Under the pieces are notes generated by a model that was not told the DNA's origin, searched no databases, and worked only from the letters and a program-made list of their open reading frames with translations. A DNA stretch of 34,550 bases, taken from the NCBI GenBank assembly GCA_002342035.1, contig DDPE01000029.1, positions 1 to 34,550 on the forward strand, in the 5' to 3' direction. Shown piece after piece: positions 15,790-24,150 of this stretch. Positions within the stretch are counted from its first letter, which is position 1. Each line of letters begins with the position of its first letter. Source of the stretch: Asticcacaulis sp. UBA2476. Its GTDB lineage: Bacteria > Pseudomonadota > Alphaproteobacteria > Caulobacterales > Caulobacteraceae. The translations under genes and the position numbers were made by a program.

Positions 15790-16839
15790 TTACCCGTCAA
15801 ACAGATCGCCCGTAGGGGGTATTGCTGCCGGTGGATTAAGGCCCAGATGCAGATAGGCGCGCGCACAGGCCATACGTCCGCGCGGGGTGCGCTGAATAAA
15901 ACCCTGCTGCAGCAGGTAAGGCTCGATCATATCCTCAACCGCATCACGGGCTTCGGCAATGGCGGCGGCGATGGTCTCTAAGCCCACCGGTCCGCCGGAG
16001 TAGTTTTCAATCAGCGCCCGCAGATAGCGCCTATCGGAATGGTCAAGACCGACCTGATCGACCTCAAGCCGCGCCAGAGCTTTTGACGCCGCTTTTTTGT
16101 CAATTGTGGTCGCACCGTCTGCTGTCGCAAAGTCACGTACCCGCCGCAGCAACCGCCCCGCCACCCGCGGCGTCCCCCGCGCGCGTGAGGCGATTTCCGT
16201 GGCGCCGTCTTCGCTGACGGGCGTACCCAGTTTACGCGCCGCCCCGATCACCACCCGCGTCAATTCTTCGGGGGTATAGAACTCAAGCCGTAGGGGTATC
16301 CCAAACCGGTCGCGCAGAGGCTGAGACAAAAGCCCCGCCCGCGTCGTCGCCCCGACCAGCGTAAAGGGCGCCAAATCAATACGCACGGTGCGCGCGGCGG
16401 GCCCATCGCCGATGATCAGGTCAAGGACATAGTCTTCCATCGCCGGATAGAGGATTTCTTCCACCGCCGGATTGAGCCGATGAATTTCGTCGATAAACAG
16501 CACGTCATTGGGTTCAAGATTGGACAGGATCGCTGCCAGATCGCCCGCCTTGGCCAGCATCGGCCCGGAGGTGGCACGAAACCCAACCCCCAGTTCCTTG
16601 GCCACGATTTGCGCCAGCGTCGTCTTGCCCAGACCCGGCGGGCCATAAAACAGCACATGGTCAAGGGATTCGCGGCGGGCGGCAGCGGCGGCCACAAACA
16701 CCTTGAGATTGGCCTTAAGCGGCGCTTGCCCCACAAAATCGTCAAAGGTTTGCGGACGCAGCGCACGGTCAATGCCCAGTTCGCTGGTCAGCGATCCGTG
16801 TTCATCGTCCTGCCGCTCGCCTGAAATTAATCTTGTCAT
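15790..16839 (-). CDS. ruvB: Holliday junction branch migration ATPase RuvB
   Basis: RuvB is the AAA+ hexameric motor that, loaded by RuvA, drives branch migration of Holliday junctions in recombination repair. The 349-residue protein has RPQTFDDFVGQ at the N-terminus, Walker A YGPPGLGKTT (about residues 65-74), Walker B DVLFIDEIHRL, sensor 1 LVGATTRAGLLSQPLRDRFG with the arginine finger, and a C-terminal winged helix (LLQQGFIQRTPRGRMA). It starts five bases after the ruvA stop. Length and motifs are normal. Confidence 0.98.
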   Translation of the reverse strand: MTRLISGERQDDEHGSLTSELGIDRALRPQTFDDFVGQAPLKANLKVFVAAAAARRESLDHVLFYGPPGLGKTTLAQIVAKELGVGFRATSGPMLAKAGDLAAILSNLEPNDVLFIDEIHRLNPAVEEILYPAMEDYVLDLIIGDGPAARTVRIDLAPFTLVGATTRAGLLSQPLRDRFGIPLRLEFYTPEELTRVVIGAARKLGTPVSEDGATEIASRARGTPRVAGRLLRRVRDFATADGATTIDKKAASKALARLEVDQVGLDHSDRRYLRALIENYSGGPVGLETIAAAIAEARDAVEDMIEPYLLQQGFIQRTPRGRMACARAYLHLGLNPPAAIPPTGDLFDG

Positions 16840-16844
16840 ATGCC

Positions 16845-17459
16845 TTACCTGCCAAGGGCTTTAAGCGAGGCACGGATCACCGCCGCCAGTTCCGCTTCCG
16901 GCCCCAGATCTTTTAGCGCCACATCGACGGCCTGTCGTGATTGTTGTTCAGACATGCCAAGCCCCATCAGGGCGGCAACGCTTTCGCCATTGATCGAAGG
17001 TTTTAGGGTCGTCACGGTTGCCGGGCTGTAGCCAATCGGCTCAAACACGCCGGCGGCGGTCAACGGCTTTCCTTTGAGTTCAATGACGATGCGTTGTGCC
17101 AGCTTTGGGCCCACACCCGATGCCCGCCCCACCTTGGTCTTATCATCAGACGCCACCGCCTGCGCCAGTTCCATCGGCGTCATGATATCAAGCACCGCCA
17201 ACGCGGCCTTCGGCCCCACCCCCTGCACCCCTTGCAGGGAGACAAAGGCCTGACGCTCATCCTTGGTCAAAAACCCGAACAGGCGCGTACCGTCTTCGCG
17301 GGTAACGCTTTCGATGTGGACGATGACCTCAGCCCCTAACTCCGGCATATTGGCCAGGGTGCGCACCCCGCAGCGGACGATATAGCCCACACCGCCGACC
17401 TCAATCAGCGCTTCTTCGTCGCTCAGTTCCAAAACAAGGCCCCGCAAACGCCCGATCAT
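16845..17459 (-). CDS. ruvA: Holliday junction DNA-binding protein RuvA
   Basis: RuvA binds the four-way junction as a tetramer and recruits RuvB. The 204-residue product has the N-terminal OB fold (MIGRLRGLVLELSDEEALIE), two helix-hairpin-helix motifs (GVQGVGPKAALAVLD and ASGVGPKLAQRIVIELKGK) and a C-terminal RuvB-binding domain (SVAALMGLGMSEQQSRQAV). Its ATG overlaps the ruvC stop as ATGA, so translation is coupled to ruvC; any frameshift in the repetitive end of ruvC could therefore alter RuvA output. Confidence 0.98.
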   Translation of the reverse strand: MIGRLRGLVLELSDEEALIEVGGVGYIVRCGVRTLANMPELGAEVIVHIESVTREDGTRLFGFLTKDERQAFVSLQGVQGVGPKAALAVLDIMTPMELAQAVASDDKTKVGRASGVGPKLAQRIVIELKGKPLTAAGVFEPIGYSPATVTTLKPSINGESVAALMGLGMSEQQSRQAVDVALKDLGPEAELAAVIRASLKALGR

Positions 17460-18043
17460 GCTACGCTCCGCTTGGTTTTAAGTTGCGCTACCGCTGCGCT
17501 GCTTGAGCGCGATTTTTTTTGCGCTACCACTGCGTTGCTTGAGCGCAACATAGCCATCTTACGCTTATGGGCATGGGTGATCGCCACCGCCAGCGCATCG
17601 GCCATGTCGGCCGTCAGCGTTGCCTCAGCGCCTGCGCGGGGCAGCAGACGCTTGACCATGAACAAGACCTGATCCTTATCGGCGCGCCCTGCCCCCACCA
17701 CCGATTTTTTGACATCAAGTGCTGCGTATTCCGCCACGCTCAAACCCAGCTTTGCCGGGGCCAGCATCGCTGCTGCCCGCGCATGGCCCAGTTTAAGGGT
17801 CGAGGCCGGATTCATATTCACAAAGGTTTCTTCGATCGCGGCTTCATCAGGGTGATAGGTTTCAATCACCTGCGTCAGCCCTTCAAACAAATCCAGCAGG
17901 CGGTCTGACAAGGCCTGCTTTTCATCCGGCGTGATGACCCCGTGCCCGACCCACGACAGGCGCGCGCCGTCAACGTCGATAACGCCCCACCCCAGTCTGC
18001 GCAGACCGGGATCAAGTCCGATGATCCGAATCGTGTTCTTCAT
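17456..18043 (-). CDS. ruvC: Holliday junction resolvase RuvC with a repetitive C-terminal tail
   Basis: RuvC cuts Holliday junctions symmetrically with Mg2+. The RNase-H-like core keeps all four catalytic acids: Asp11 (IIGLDPGLRRLGWG), Glu71 (AAIEETFVN), and Asp146 and Asp149 (TADMADALAVAITHAH). At 195 residues it is some 20-25 longer than E. coli RuvC. The extra basic tail after residue ~165 is encoded by two copies of a 26-base repeat (RSSNAVVAQ and RSSSAAVAQ) with a run of eight A between them. The tail is outside the catalytic fold and its role is unknown. The stop overlaps ruvA as ATGA. Confidence 0.97.
   Translation of the reverse strand: MKNTIRIIGLDPGLRRLGWGVIDVDGARLSWVGHGVITPDEKQALSDRLLDLFEGLTQVIETYHPDEAAIEETFVNMNPASTLKLGHARAAAMLAPAKLGLSVAEYAALDVKKSVVGAGRADKDQVLFMVKRLLPRAGAEATLTADMADALAVAITHAHKRKMAMLRSSNAVVAQKKSRSSSAAVAQLKTKRSVA
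17485..17546 (-). repeat. Two 26-base direct repeats and an A8 tract in the ruvC 3' end
   Basis: The units at 17485-17510 and 17521-17546 match at 24 of 26 positions, and each begins GCGCT and ends AGCGC, so each can also fold on itself. Between them is an eight-base homopolymer (17513-17520; A8 on the coding strand), a slip-prone site. Both units are in the ruvC reading frame. Confidence 0.85.
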
Positions 18044-18104
18044 ATGTTCGATATAAAACAGGTCTTATCGGCCCGTGCAACCGAACAATGGTTAACACCA
18101 GCGT

Positions 18105-18368
18105 CTAAACCGAAGACGGTAGCCCGTAGGCCTGCTCAATTTCCCGCAGATTGACCTCAACCTGCGCCAGTGCGGCCCTAGCTTTGAGCCAGGCTTCGTC
18201 CTCAGCCGCCATATCGCCGCGGGCCCGTTCGCGCTGGGTTAGGGTGCGCTGAAAAAAGGCATGATCGCGCACCAGATCGAAATAGGTGCGGCAGGCCCGT
18301 GTTGCCTCTTGCGCATCCGTCTCACGATCAAGAGCGGCATTAAGAAACTGATCAACGGTTACGGTCAC
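18105..18368 (-). CDS. Small hypothetical helical protein upstream of ruvC
   Basis: I do not recognise this protein. From GTG 18368 it is 87 residues, mostly charged and helical (for example TQRERARGDMAAEDEAW and LAQVEVNLREIEQAYGLP), without signal peptide or membrane segment. GTG 18368 is chosen because GGAAGGAGG lies just before it; an in-frame TTG ten codons earlier is less likely. It is co-oriented with ruvC, 61 bases upstream of it, and is preceded by a plausible promoter, so it is probably the first gene of a ruvCAB transcript. A role in DNA repair is only guilt by association. Confidence 0.6.
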   Translation of the reverse strand: MTVTVDQFLNAALDRETDAQEATRACRTYFDLVRDHAFFQRTLTQRERARGDMAAEDEAWLKARAALAQVEVNLREIEQAYGLPSSV

Positions 18369-18409
18369 ACCCCCTCCTTCCCATTTAAGATGTCGCAAAA
18401 CCTTTATAA

Positions 18410-18436
18410 GGTATAGTTAACAAACACACATAGCAA
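18410..18436 (-). promoter_or_regulatory. Candidate promoter for the small gene and ruvCAB
   Basis: On the minus strand TTGCTAT (18436-18430), a 12-base spacer, and ACTATACC (18417-18410) resemble the Caulobacter housekeeping promoter (6 of 8 in the -10). It ends about 42 bases before the GTG start. I saw no obvious LexA-type site. Confidence 0.35.
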
Positions 18437-18463
18437 GTCGAGTGGGCAAGTCGAGTGGGCAAG
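18433..18463. repeat. 13-base tandem repeat next to a promoter
   Basis: GCAAGTCGAGTGG occurs twice head to tail (18433-18445, 18446-18458), plus the first five bases of a third copy. It abuts and slightly overlaps the -35 element of the candidate ruvCAB promoter. Confidence 0.8.
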
Positions 18464-18637
18464 CCAGGGAAAGCCACGACAAGGGATCACCCTGCGGGTG
18501 GCCAAAAAGTTGCACCTTTAGCCCCGACGGGCGTTATGGCGCTTCTTTTTGAGACATATTGATTTCAATACGATTGCCAGATGCCCAAGCTTAGGCTTAA
18601 CTCAAGGCTGTGGGTAATCAGGTTCTAGCAGCCGGTT

Positions 18638-20632
18638 ATGGGGGCAAACGTGAGCAATATGGACATGGGTGAAACCTTAGACGGCGAACATCTGCCTGAG
18701 ACGGATTCAGCAAAGGTCACAGACAAAGTCATGAAGGCCTCAAAGTCTCGCCGTCGCCAGCCTTTGACCGGCTTTATAGTTTTAATACTGACCGGCCTTT
18801 TGATGTGCGCCGGGGCCATGTTCATTGCCGATGCGCCTCTGGGTGGCCCGGCTGAGGACTGGATAAGCTGGGCCCGCATCGAAACCGTTCCGTCGGGCGT
18901 ATTGCTTATCGGTGCCGTCATCATTCTGATCGGCATCATCGGCTGCCTGTTTCGTCTGACCGCGCCGGTATCCCGCCGCCCAAAAATCACGTCATCACAG
19001 TCCGCAATTACCAGTGATGACTTTGATCTGGCCATCCCCGAAGACCAGCTTCAAATTCACGCCGAAGGGCTCAAGACCGCCAGCGTCCATTATCTGAGCG
19101 CAGATACGCCTGAACAGACGAACCGCAACCGCGCCTCACTGCGGTTTGAAGCCCCGCCCGCCACAACACAGGCGGGCCTGTCGCAATCCCAGGCCCCGCA
19201 GACAACGCCTTCCAGCCATGAATTGATCCCGCACTATGGTGACAATGCCGCCGATGCCTTTGGCCTGCCCAAGCCTCATCTGGACGCGGCCGCCCTGCGC
19301 CGTCCCGCCGATGTGCCGCGCCCTGCGGCCACGCCCGCAACTACCGATGTCCTGTCGCCGGAGCATGGGTTGAGAATTTCCACACCGTCATCATCCGACC
19401 GCAGTGCCGAGACTGTGGCGGTGGCTGCCCCGCCGATGGCCGAGGTCATTCCCCTGCGTCCGGCAGAGCCTCAGCCTGCCGCCGCCGTTTACAGTGAGCC
19501 CCTGCCCGAACCTGTACCGGCGCCTGTCGAAGCCGCGCCGATGGAATTGACTGAAACCGTTACTGACCCGATTGAAGCCGCCCTTCTGGCTGATACGCCG
19601 GAAACCTCAGTGCGGGAACTGCCCGAAAGCGATATCAACGCGGTCATTTCCTCGGCCATGCGCTTTATCGAAACGCCTGCGGCCCCAGAGATATTGACAG
19701 AGCCACCCGCACAGGTCGCCATTGCGCCCGCCGCCCATGATGCCTATGCCCCCGCCGTCGCCGTGCCGATCATGGCGGAGCCGAAACCTTTGCTTGCCCC
19801 GGTCGAAGCCGAAATCGCGCCTGAACCGGCCCCGGTCATCCCGGCGCTGACGCCTGAGCAGGAAATCGGTCAGGCGGTCTCAACCGCCCTGTCCGTGTGG
19901 CCCGACGCGACCCGCCCGATCGCCGCCGAAGAATTGTCGGTGCGCCTAAGCTATCTCTATTATGACAAATCCCCAAAGACCCGCGACGTCTTTGATCTGA
20001 TTGCGTGCGGAGATTTGTCCGCCGCCGCCAGCCGCTTACAGACCATCGCCAATGAACTGATGAACGCCGGCGCCTTTGCCCATTCGGCGGAGCTGTGGCG
20101 GATTTACGGTGCCCTGCACATGGGCCGCGACGACCCCAAGGCCATGCTGGCCTATGAGCAGGTGTCCGAGCTTGATCCGTCCGACGCAAATGTGCATCTC
20201 TATCTGGCCCGACGGTATCAGATGGATGGCCGGACCGACGCCTTGGCCCCCGTCATTGGCCGAGCACTGGCCGTGGTCAGCGACCCGCAGACCCGTTCAG
20301 GCCTGTTGACCCAATATGCCGACATCAAGTTCAAGGTTGGTGACCTGACGACGGCGGCGACGGCGTTTGAGGAACTGAGCCTGATCAACGAAAGTCTCGC
20401 CTATCTTGATCCGGGCAATATTCAGGTGCGTTCCGGTCAGGCGATGGCTCTGGCGCGTCTGGCTCAAATCCGTGAAATTCAGGGTGAGCACCATAAGGCC
20501 GCACCGATGTATCGCAAGGCCTATGAGGTCTTTTCGGAGTTATCCGCCCAAATGCCGGGTCATGCCGGACTCAGAGCCATGGCCGAAAACGCCCTGCGCG
20601 ATGTTCAGCGCCTTAGCGTCAACCCGTCTTAG
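18638..20632 (+). CDS. Inner-membrane protein with long Pro/Ala linker and C-terminal TPR domain
   Basis: I do not recognise a named family. The 664-residue product begins with about 45 polar residues, then two membrane helices (GFIVLILTGLLMCAGAMFI, about 46-65, and LLIGAVIILIGIIGCLF, about 90-107). Residues about 120-420 are a low-complexity linker rich in Pro, Ala and Glu. The C-terminal ~240 residues are helical with TPR features (AHSAELWRIYGALHMGRDDP, MLAYEQVSELDPSDANVHLY, KAAPMYRKAYEVFSELSAQM). The two helices put the long C-terminal part on the same side as the N-terminus, probably the cytoplasm. The start is uncertain: ATG 18638 has no clear ribosome-binding site, while an in-frame GTG at 18650 has GGGGG upstream. 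It stands alone and converges on the EAL gene with a three-base gap. A scaffold role is inference. Confidence 0.8.
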   Translation: MGANVSNMDMGETLDGEHLPETDSAKVTDKVMKASKSRRRQPLTGFIVLILTGLLMCAGAMFIADAPLGGPAEDWISWARIETVPSGVLLIGAVIILIGIIGCLFRLTAPVSRRPKITSSQSAITSDDFDLAIPEDQLQIHAEGLKTASVHYLSADTPEQTNRNRASLRFEAPPATTQAGLSQSQAPQTTPSSHELIPHYGDNAADAFGLPKPHLDAAALRRPADVPRPAATPATTDVLSPEHGLRISTPSSSDRSAETVAVAAPPMAEVIPLRPAEPQPAAAVYSEPLPEPVPAPVEAAPMELTETVTDPIEAALLADTPETSVRELPESDINAVISSAMRFIETPAAPEILTEPPAQVAIAPAAHDAYAPAVAVPIMAEPKPLLAPVEAEIAPEPAPVIPALTPEQEIGQAVSTALSVWPDATRPIAAEELSVRLSYLYYDKSPKTRDVFDLIACGDLSAAASRLQTIANELMNAGAFAHSAELWRIYGALHMGRDDPKAMLAYEQVSELDPSDANVHLYLARRYQMDGRTDALAPVIGRALAVVSDPQTRSGLLTQYADIKFKVGDLTTAATAFEELSLINESLAYLDPGNIQVRSGQAMALARLAQIREIQGEHHKAAPMYRKAYEVFSELSAQMPGHAGLRAMAENALRDVQRLSVNPS

Positions 20633-20635
20633 GGA

Positions 20636-22279
20636 CTACCCCCAGCTTTCGGTGACGCCCTTACGGCGGGCGGACACCGCCGATACCGCCGCACTCGATA
20701 AATCCGGACTGGGGCGGCCAAACAGATAGCCCTGACCAAACTCGATACTAAGCTGGCGGGCCATTTCATCCATTTCAGCGTTTTCGATCATTTCACCAAT
20801 AACCTGACAGCCCAGTTCGTGGCTGAGCGACACAATCGAGCGGATCAGGGCGCGCTGACGGCTATCATTCACCGCCTCGCGCAGGAACGGCCCGTCGATC
20901 TTGACGAAATCGACCTCAAAATGGCGCAAATAATTATAGGACGCCGCGCCTGATCCGAAGTCGTCCAGACACACCCGGAACGACATCTGATGCAGCCAGG
21001 CGATAAACCGACGGGCCGTCTCGAAATCCTTGACCTCACCGGTTTCGGTAATTTCAAACATCACGCGCTTGTTAAGGTTGCGGTACGGCTGGATCAGCTT
21101 GCGGAAATCGTGGCCGAACTGCGGGCTGGCAATCGACTGACCGGAAATATTGACCGCCACAACCGCGTCAGCCTGCGCGCCCACCGCCGACAACACCTTT
21201 TGACACACCGCCAGATCAAGATCGTGGATCAGGCCAATCTGTTCGGAAAAATTGATGGTGTCATAGAGATTACGGCCATCCTTAAGGCGCAGCAAGGCCT
21301 CATGGTGGTGGACCGTGCGGTCATAAAGACGCACTATCGGTTGATAGAAAATCTGGAAATCACCATTGTCGATCACCGATTTAATCGATGAAAACTCCGC
21401 CACCGTGTCTTCCATGGCGGCTTCCAGACTGGCTTCGATGGTCGGAGGCACCTGATCAGGCGAGCGAGCAAAGGTTTGGGTGATATAGGCCAGTGCCTTT
21501 TTGATCGCCGCGTGATCCAGATTGCCGGTCTTAAGATGGATCGACATCATCTTGGGCCCAAGCGCCCCGCTGGCCAGTCCCGCCGCCTGTCCCACAGCAT
21601 CAATTTCCGCCATCAGACGCGCCTCAGCGTGCTGATCACTGGCCGGTCGCAACACGCCAAAGCTGTCGTCAGGCAAGGCCCCGCCCTGCCCCGCTACAGA
21701 GTTTGCCCGCAACACCCCGGCGATTTCCTGCATCAGCAGGGCCTGCTGATCGTTGCTTAAGGTCGTGCGCACCTTGGTCAGCCCTTTGAGCTTGATCAGG
21801 GTCATGTCGAGATCAGCGGCTTTTGACGCCCCGGCGCGAATGATATCGAGCGCCAGTTCGTTAAAACGCTCAGCCGTCACCAGTCCGGTCTCATCCTGAT
21901 CCGGCGCATCAGGGCGAACATTGTTGAGGATGCTTAAGGTCAGATGGATTTCGTCGGCTCGTGACGGGATAAAGCACGCCCCGACATTGACCAGCATAGC
22001 CGCCTTACCGTCGGCCCTCAGATAAACCGCGACCGGATCGATACGACCCTTTTTCGTGGTATCTTTCAGTTTTCGTTGCAGAAAAGCCTGATCCTGCGGC
22101 TGAAACAGTTCGATGACCGAGCGACCTTTGAGGGCAGCGCCCTCAGCCCCCAAAAGCGTGCGGGCCGCACCGACGACCGATTTGATGGTCAGATCCAGAC
22201 CGACCTCAATCAAAAGATCTGCCGCCGCCAGAGAATAGGCAATATAGCTGTCTCTCTGCGCTTTATAATTTTCACTCAT
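20636..22279 (-). CDS. Cyclic-di-GMP phosphodiesterase candidate (PAS-like, degenerate GGDEF, EAL)
   Basis: The protein (547 residues from ATG 22279) has a PAS-like N-terminal region (about 10-125), a middle region in the place of GGDEF but without that motif (TGLVTAERFNELALDIIRAG onward), and a C-terminal EAL domain. EAL catalytic signatures look complete: HHEALLRLKDG, VNISGQS, FEITETG, CLDDFGSGAASYNYL, VKIDGPF, IGEMIEN and FGQGYLFGRPSP. I therefore expect active hydrolysis of cyclic-di-GMP, with sensory input from the PAS part. No membrane helices are seen. AAAGG seven bases before ATG 22279 supports this start over an in-frame GTG at 22297. In Caulobacterales such enzymes tune motility, holdfast and stalk development; the specific process is unknown. 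Confidence 0.88.
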   Translation of the reverse strand: MSENYKAQRDSYIAYSLAAADLLIEVGLDLTIKSVVGAARTLLGAEGAALKGRSVIELFQPQDQAFLQRKLKDTTKKGRIDPVAVYLRADGKAAMLVNVGACFIPSRADEIHLTLSILNNVRPDAPDQDETGLVTAERFNELALDIIRAGASKAADLDMTLIKLKGLTKVRTTLSNDQQALLMQEIAGVLRANSVAGQGGALPDDSFGVLRPASDQHAEARLMAEIDAVGQAAGLASGALGPKMMSIHLKTGNLDHAAIKKALAYITQTFARSPDQVPPTIEASLEAAMEDTVAEFSSIKSVIDNGDFQIFYQPIVRLYDRTVHHHEALLRLKDGRNLYDTINFSEQIGLIHDLDLAVCQKVLSAVGAQADAVVAVNISGQSIASPQFGHDFRKLIQPYRNLNKRVMFEITETGEVKDFETARRFIAWLHQMSFRVCLDDFGSGAASYNYLRHFEVDFVKIDGPFLREAVNDSRQRALIRSIVSLSHELGCQVIGEMIENAEMDEMARQLSIEFGQGYLFGRPSPDLSSAAVSAVSARRKGVTESWG

Positions 22280-22334
22280 GTGCAGGCCTTTTGCCACGCA
22301 TGTCGCGCCCGCGACCTGCCCCGATACTCAGAGC

Positions 22335-22354
22335 TTAAATCGTATACGCGTTAA
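22335..22354. promoter_or_regulatory. 20-base imperfect palindrome upstream of the EAL gene
   Basis: TTAAATCGTATACGCGTTAA has matching TTAA ends and a perfect CGTATACG centre (16 of 20 positions symmetric). It lies about 55 bases before the EAL start and just after the sugar-symporter gene, so it could be an operator. The TTAA spacing (12) does not fit a CtrA box. Confidence 0.4.
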
Positions 22355-22368
22355 TCTTTATAAATTTA

Positions 22369-23604
22369 CTAATGGCGATACAGCGGGCTAAGGCGAAGAC
22401 TTAAGGCCGCCATGACTTTGATGACGCAGGGTATGAGCGCGTAAAATAGCGGCAGATAGACACCACTGTGCGCCACGCCCGGCTGATAGCCGAACCATGC
22501 CAGCGCGGGCAGGCTTAAACCCGTGGCCAGCGACAGGGCCAGCTTTGATAGAAAGGCCAGCAGCGCATAGTACCGGCTGGCCGCCGTTTCATGGCCTTGC
22601 GCCTCCAACCGGTCAGCGACGATGGCGGACGGCAGGGCCAGATCAGCTCCAAACGCCGTGCCCGACAATATGCACACGGCGGCGAACATAATAACTGCAT
22701 CAGGCGGCAAAATGAACGCCCACATAAAGGTCAGGCTGGCCAGAACCATGCTCAAACCCCACGCCCGCCCCTTGCCAAAGCGCGCCGAAATGCGCTGCCA
22801 CAGCGGCATGGTCGCGGCCCCGCTAACGAAATAGAGGATAAGAAACAGGCCGGTATAGGCCTCAGCGTTCAAGTGATCGCGGACGTAAAATATGATCAGC
22901 ACCGCCGGTATAGCTGAGGCCAGACTGCTCAGGCCGTAGGTTACGATAAACCGACGTACCCATGGTTCGCGCATAAGGGTCAGGTAATTCAAAGAGACAG
23001 CCTTGGCTGGACGCGCCATCTCCGCCCTACCCGACCAGTGCCAGAACGCCGTAACCCCGATGATCAAACTGATCAGGCACAGCACCGACAGCCAATGAAA
23101 GGCTGCGCCCGCCTCCATGGACCGCGCCAAAACCGTGGGCGTCACCGAGCCCAATAGCAACCCGATAAGCCCCAAGCCTTCGCGCGACCCGGCGACCTTG
23201 ACGCGCTCAGAGCCATCAACCTGCCACAGTCCGCCCATCGCCTGTAAGTTTATGCCCACCATCGAAAAGCCGGTGGTGCAGATGAGGATGCTTAAGGCCA
23301 TCCACAAAAGCGGTTCTCCCGCCGGATGAAACAGCATCCAAAACCCCGCCCCCAGCAGCACCGCGCCAGACAGCACAATCACGCGGCGCATCTCATGAAA
23401 GCGGTCGCTCAAACTCCCGATCAGCGGGTCCTGGACGGCATCGATCAGCCGTAACCCCACCAGCGCGGCCCCCATCGCGGCCAGCGGCACCCCAAGGTCG
23501 GTCGCGTAGTAGTCCGGCGCATGGATAAACAGCGGCAAACCCGCAAACGCCACCGGCAGGGCCAAAACACCATAGGTGATAAGATTGAGAGCATTTGGTC
23601 GCAT
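22369..23604 (-). CDS. MFS transporter, glycoside-pentoside-hexuronide:cation symporter (MelB-like)
   Basis: The 411-residue, very hydrophobic protein has about 12 membrane helices and GPH-family signatures: VGLRLIDAVQDPLIGSLSDR early on (the D-DPxxGxxSDR motif whose acids bind the coupling cation) and RYYALLAFLSKLALSLATGL near the C-terminus. Family members import sugars or sugar acids with Na+ or H+. The substrate cannot be read from the sequence and no sugar-catabolic enzyme lies beside it. ATG 23604 follows a GGAGG that is rather distant (13 bases). It is divergent from the DUF486 gene and upstream of the EAL gene, which could share its transcript. Confidence 0.85.
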   Translation of the reverse strand: MRPNALNLITYGVLALPVAFAGLPLFIHAPDYYATDLGVPLAAMGAALVGLRLIDAVQDPLIGSLSDRFHEMRRVIVLSGAVLLGAGFWMLFHPAGEPLLWMALSILICTTGFSMVGINLQAMGGLWQVDGSERVKVAGSREGLGLIGLLLGSVTPTVLARSMEAGAAFHWLSVLCLISLIIGVTAFWHWSGRAEMARPAKAVSLNYLTLMREPWVRRFIVTYGLSSLASAIPAVLIIFYVRDHLNAEAYTGLFLILYFVSGAATMPLWQRISARFGKGRAWGLSMVLASLTFMWAFILPPDAVIMFAAVCILSGTAFGADLALPSAIVADRLEAQGHETAASRYYALLAFLSKLALSLATGLSLPALAWFGYQPGVAHSGVYLPLFYALIPCVIKVMAALSLRLSPLYRH

Positions 23605-23645
23605 CTTATCACTACGTCCTCCCGACCATGAGGGATCACCACAGA

Positions 23646-23685
23646 TTGACAGGCGCCGCCGGATATTGGCAAAGATCGCTATATC
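23646..23685 (+). promoter_or_regulatory. Promoter-like elements before the DUF486 gene
   Basis: GCTATATC (23678-23685) is an exact match to the Caulobacter -10 consensus GCTANAWC, and TTGACA is at 23646-23651, but the spacing (26 bases) is too wide for the pair. The -10 may work with another, weaker -35, or the two may belong to different promoters. Confidence 0.3.
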
Positions 23686-23700
23686 TCAAAAGGGATTCCC

Positions 23701-24051
23701 ATGCCGAATTTGCCTGTCAGCGTCACTACCATCGGCCTTCTGATCGCCTCGAACATCTTCATGACCTTTGCCTGGTACGGCCACCTTAAGTTCAAGACCG
23801 AAAAACTATGGGTGGTTATTCTGGTCAGTTGGGGCATCGCGTTTTTTGAATACTGCCTGATGGTACCCGCCAACCGCATCGGCTACGGCACGTTTAACGC
23901 CGTGCAGCTTAAGACGATACAGGAAGTGATTACCCTGACGATATTTGCGGCGTTTTCGGTCTGGTATCTGGGTGAGCCGCTCAAATGGACGACCGTGATT
24001 GGCTTTACCCTGATCGCGGCGGGCGCTGCGTTTATCTTCTATAAGCCTTAA
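23701..24051 (+). CDS. DUF486 small membrane protein (DMT-like)
   Basis: The 116-residue protein has four predicted membrane helices and matches the DUF486 family in wording and layout: an N-terminal helix with IASNIFMTFAWYGHLKFK, then WVVILVSWGIAFFEYCLMVP, the conserved PANRIGYGTFNAVQLKTIQE block, and a C-terminal helix ending AAGAAFIFYKP. The family is distantly related to drug/metabolite (EmrE-like) transporters and has no established substrate. AAGGGA five bases before the ATG supports the start. It is divergent from the GPH symporter gene. Confidence 0.88.
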   Translation: MPNLPVSVTTIGLLIASNIFMTFAWYGHLKFKTEKLWVVILVSWGIAFFEYCLMVPANRIGYGTFNAVQLKTIQEVITLTIFAAFSVWYLGEPLKWTTVIGFTLIAAGAAFIFYKP

Positions 24052-24150
24052 AGCCGCCCCAATCCGATCATACCGTCCACAGGTAGTCAGTTCCCTGTAA
24101 ATTTGCGTTCGCCGGTCTGTTTAAGCCTCGCTTGAAAAGAAAGCCCGCCC

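Noticed and set aside
18433..18463. CRISPR-like repeat
   Set aside because: Repeats are 13 bases, directly adjacent without spacers, and only two complete copies exist.
22335..22354. CtrA box before the EAL gene
   Set aside because: The two TTAA elements are 12 bases apart rather than 7.
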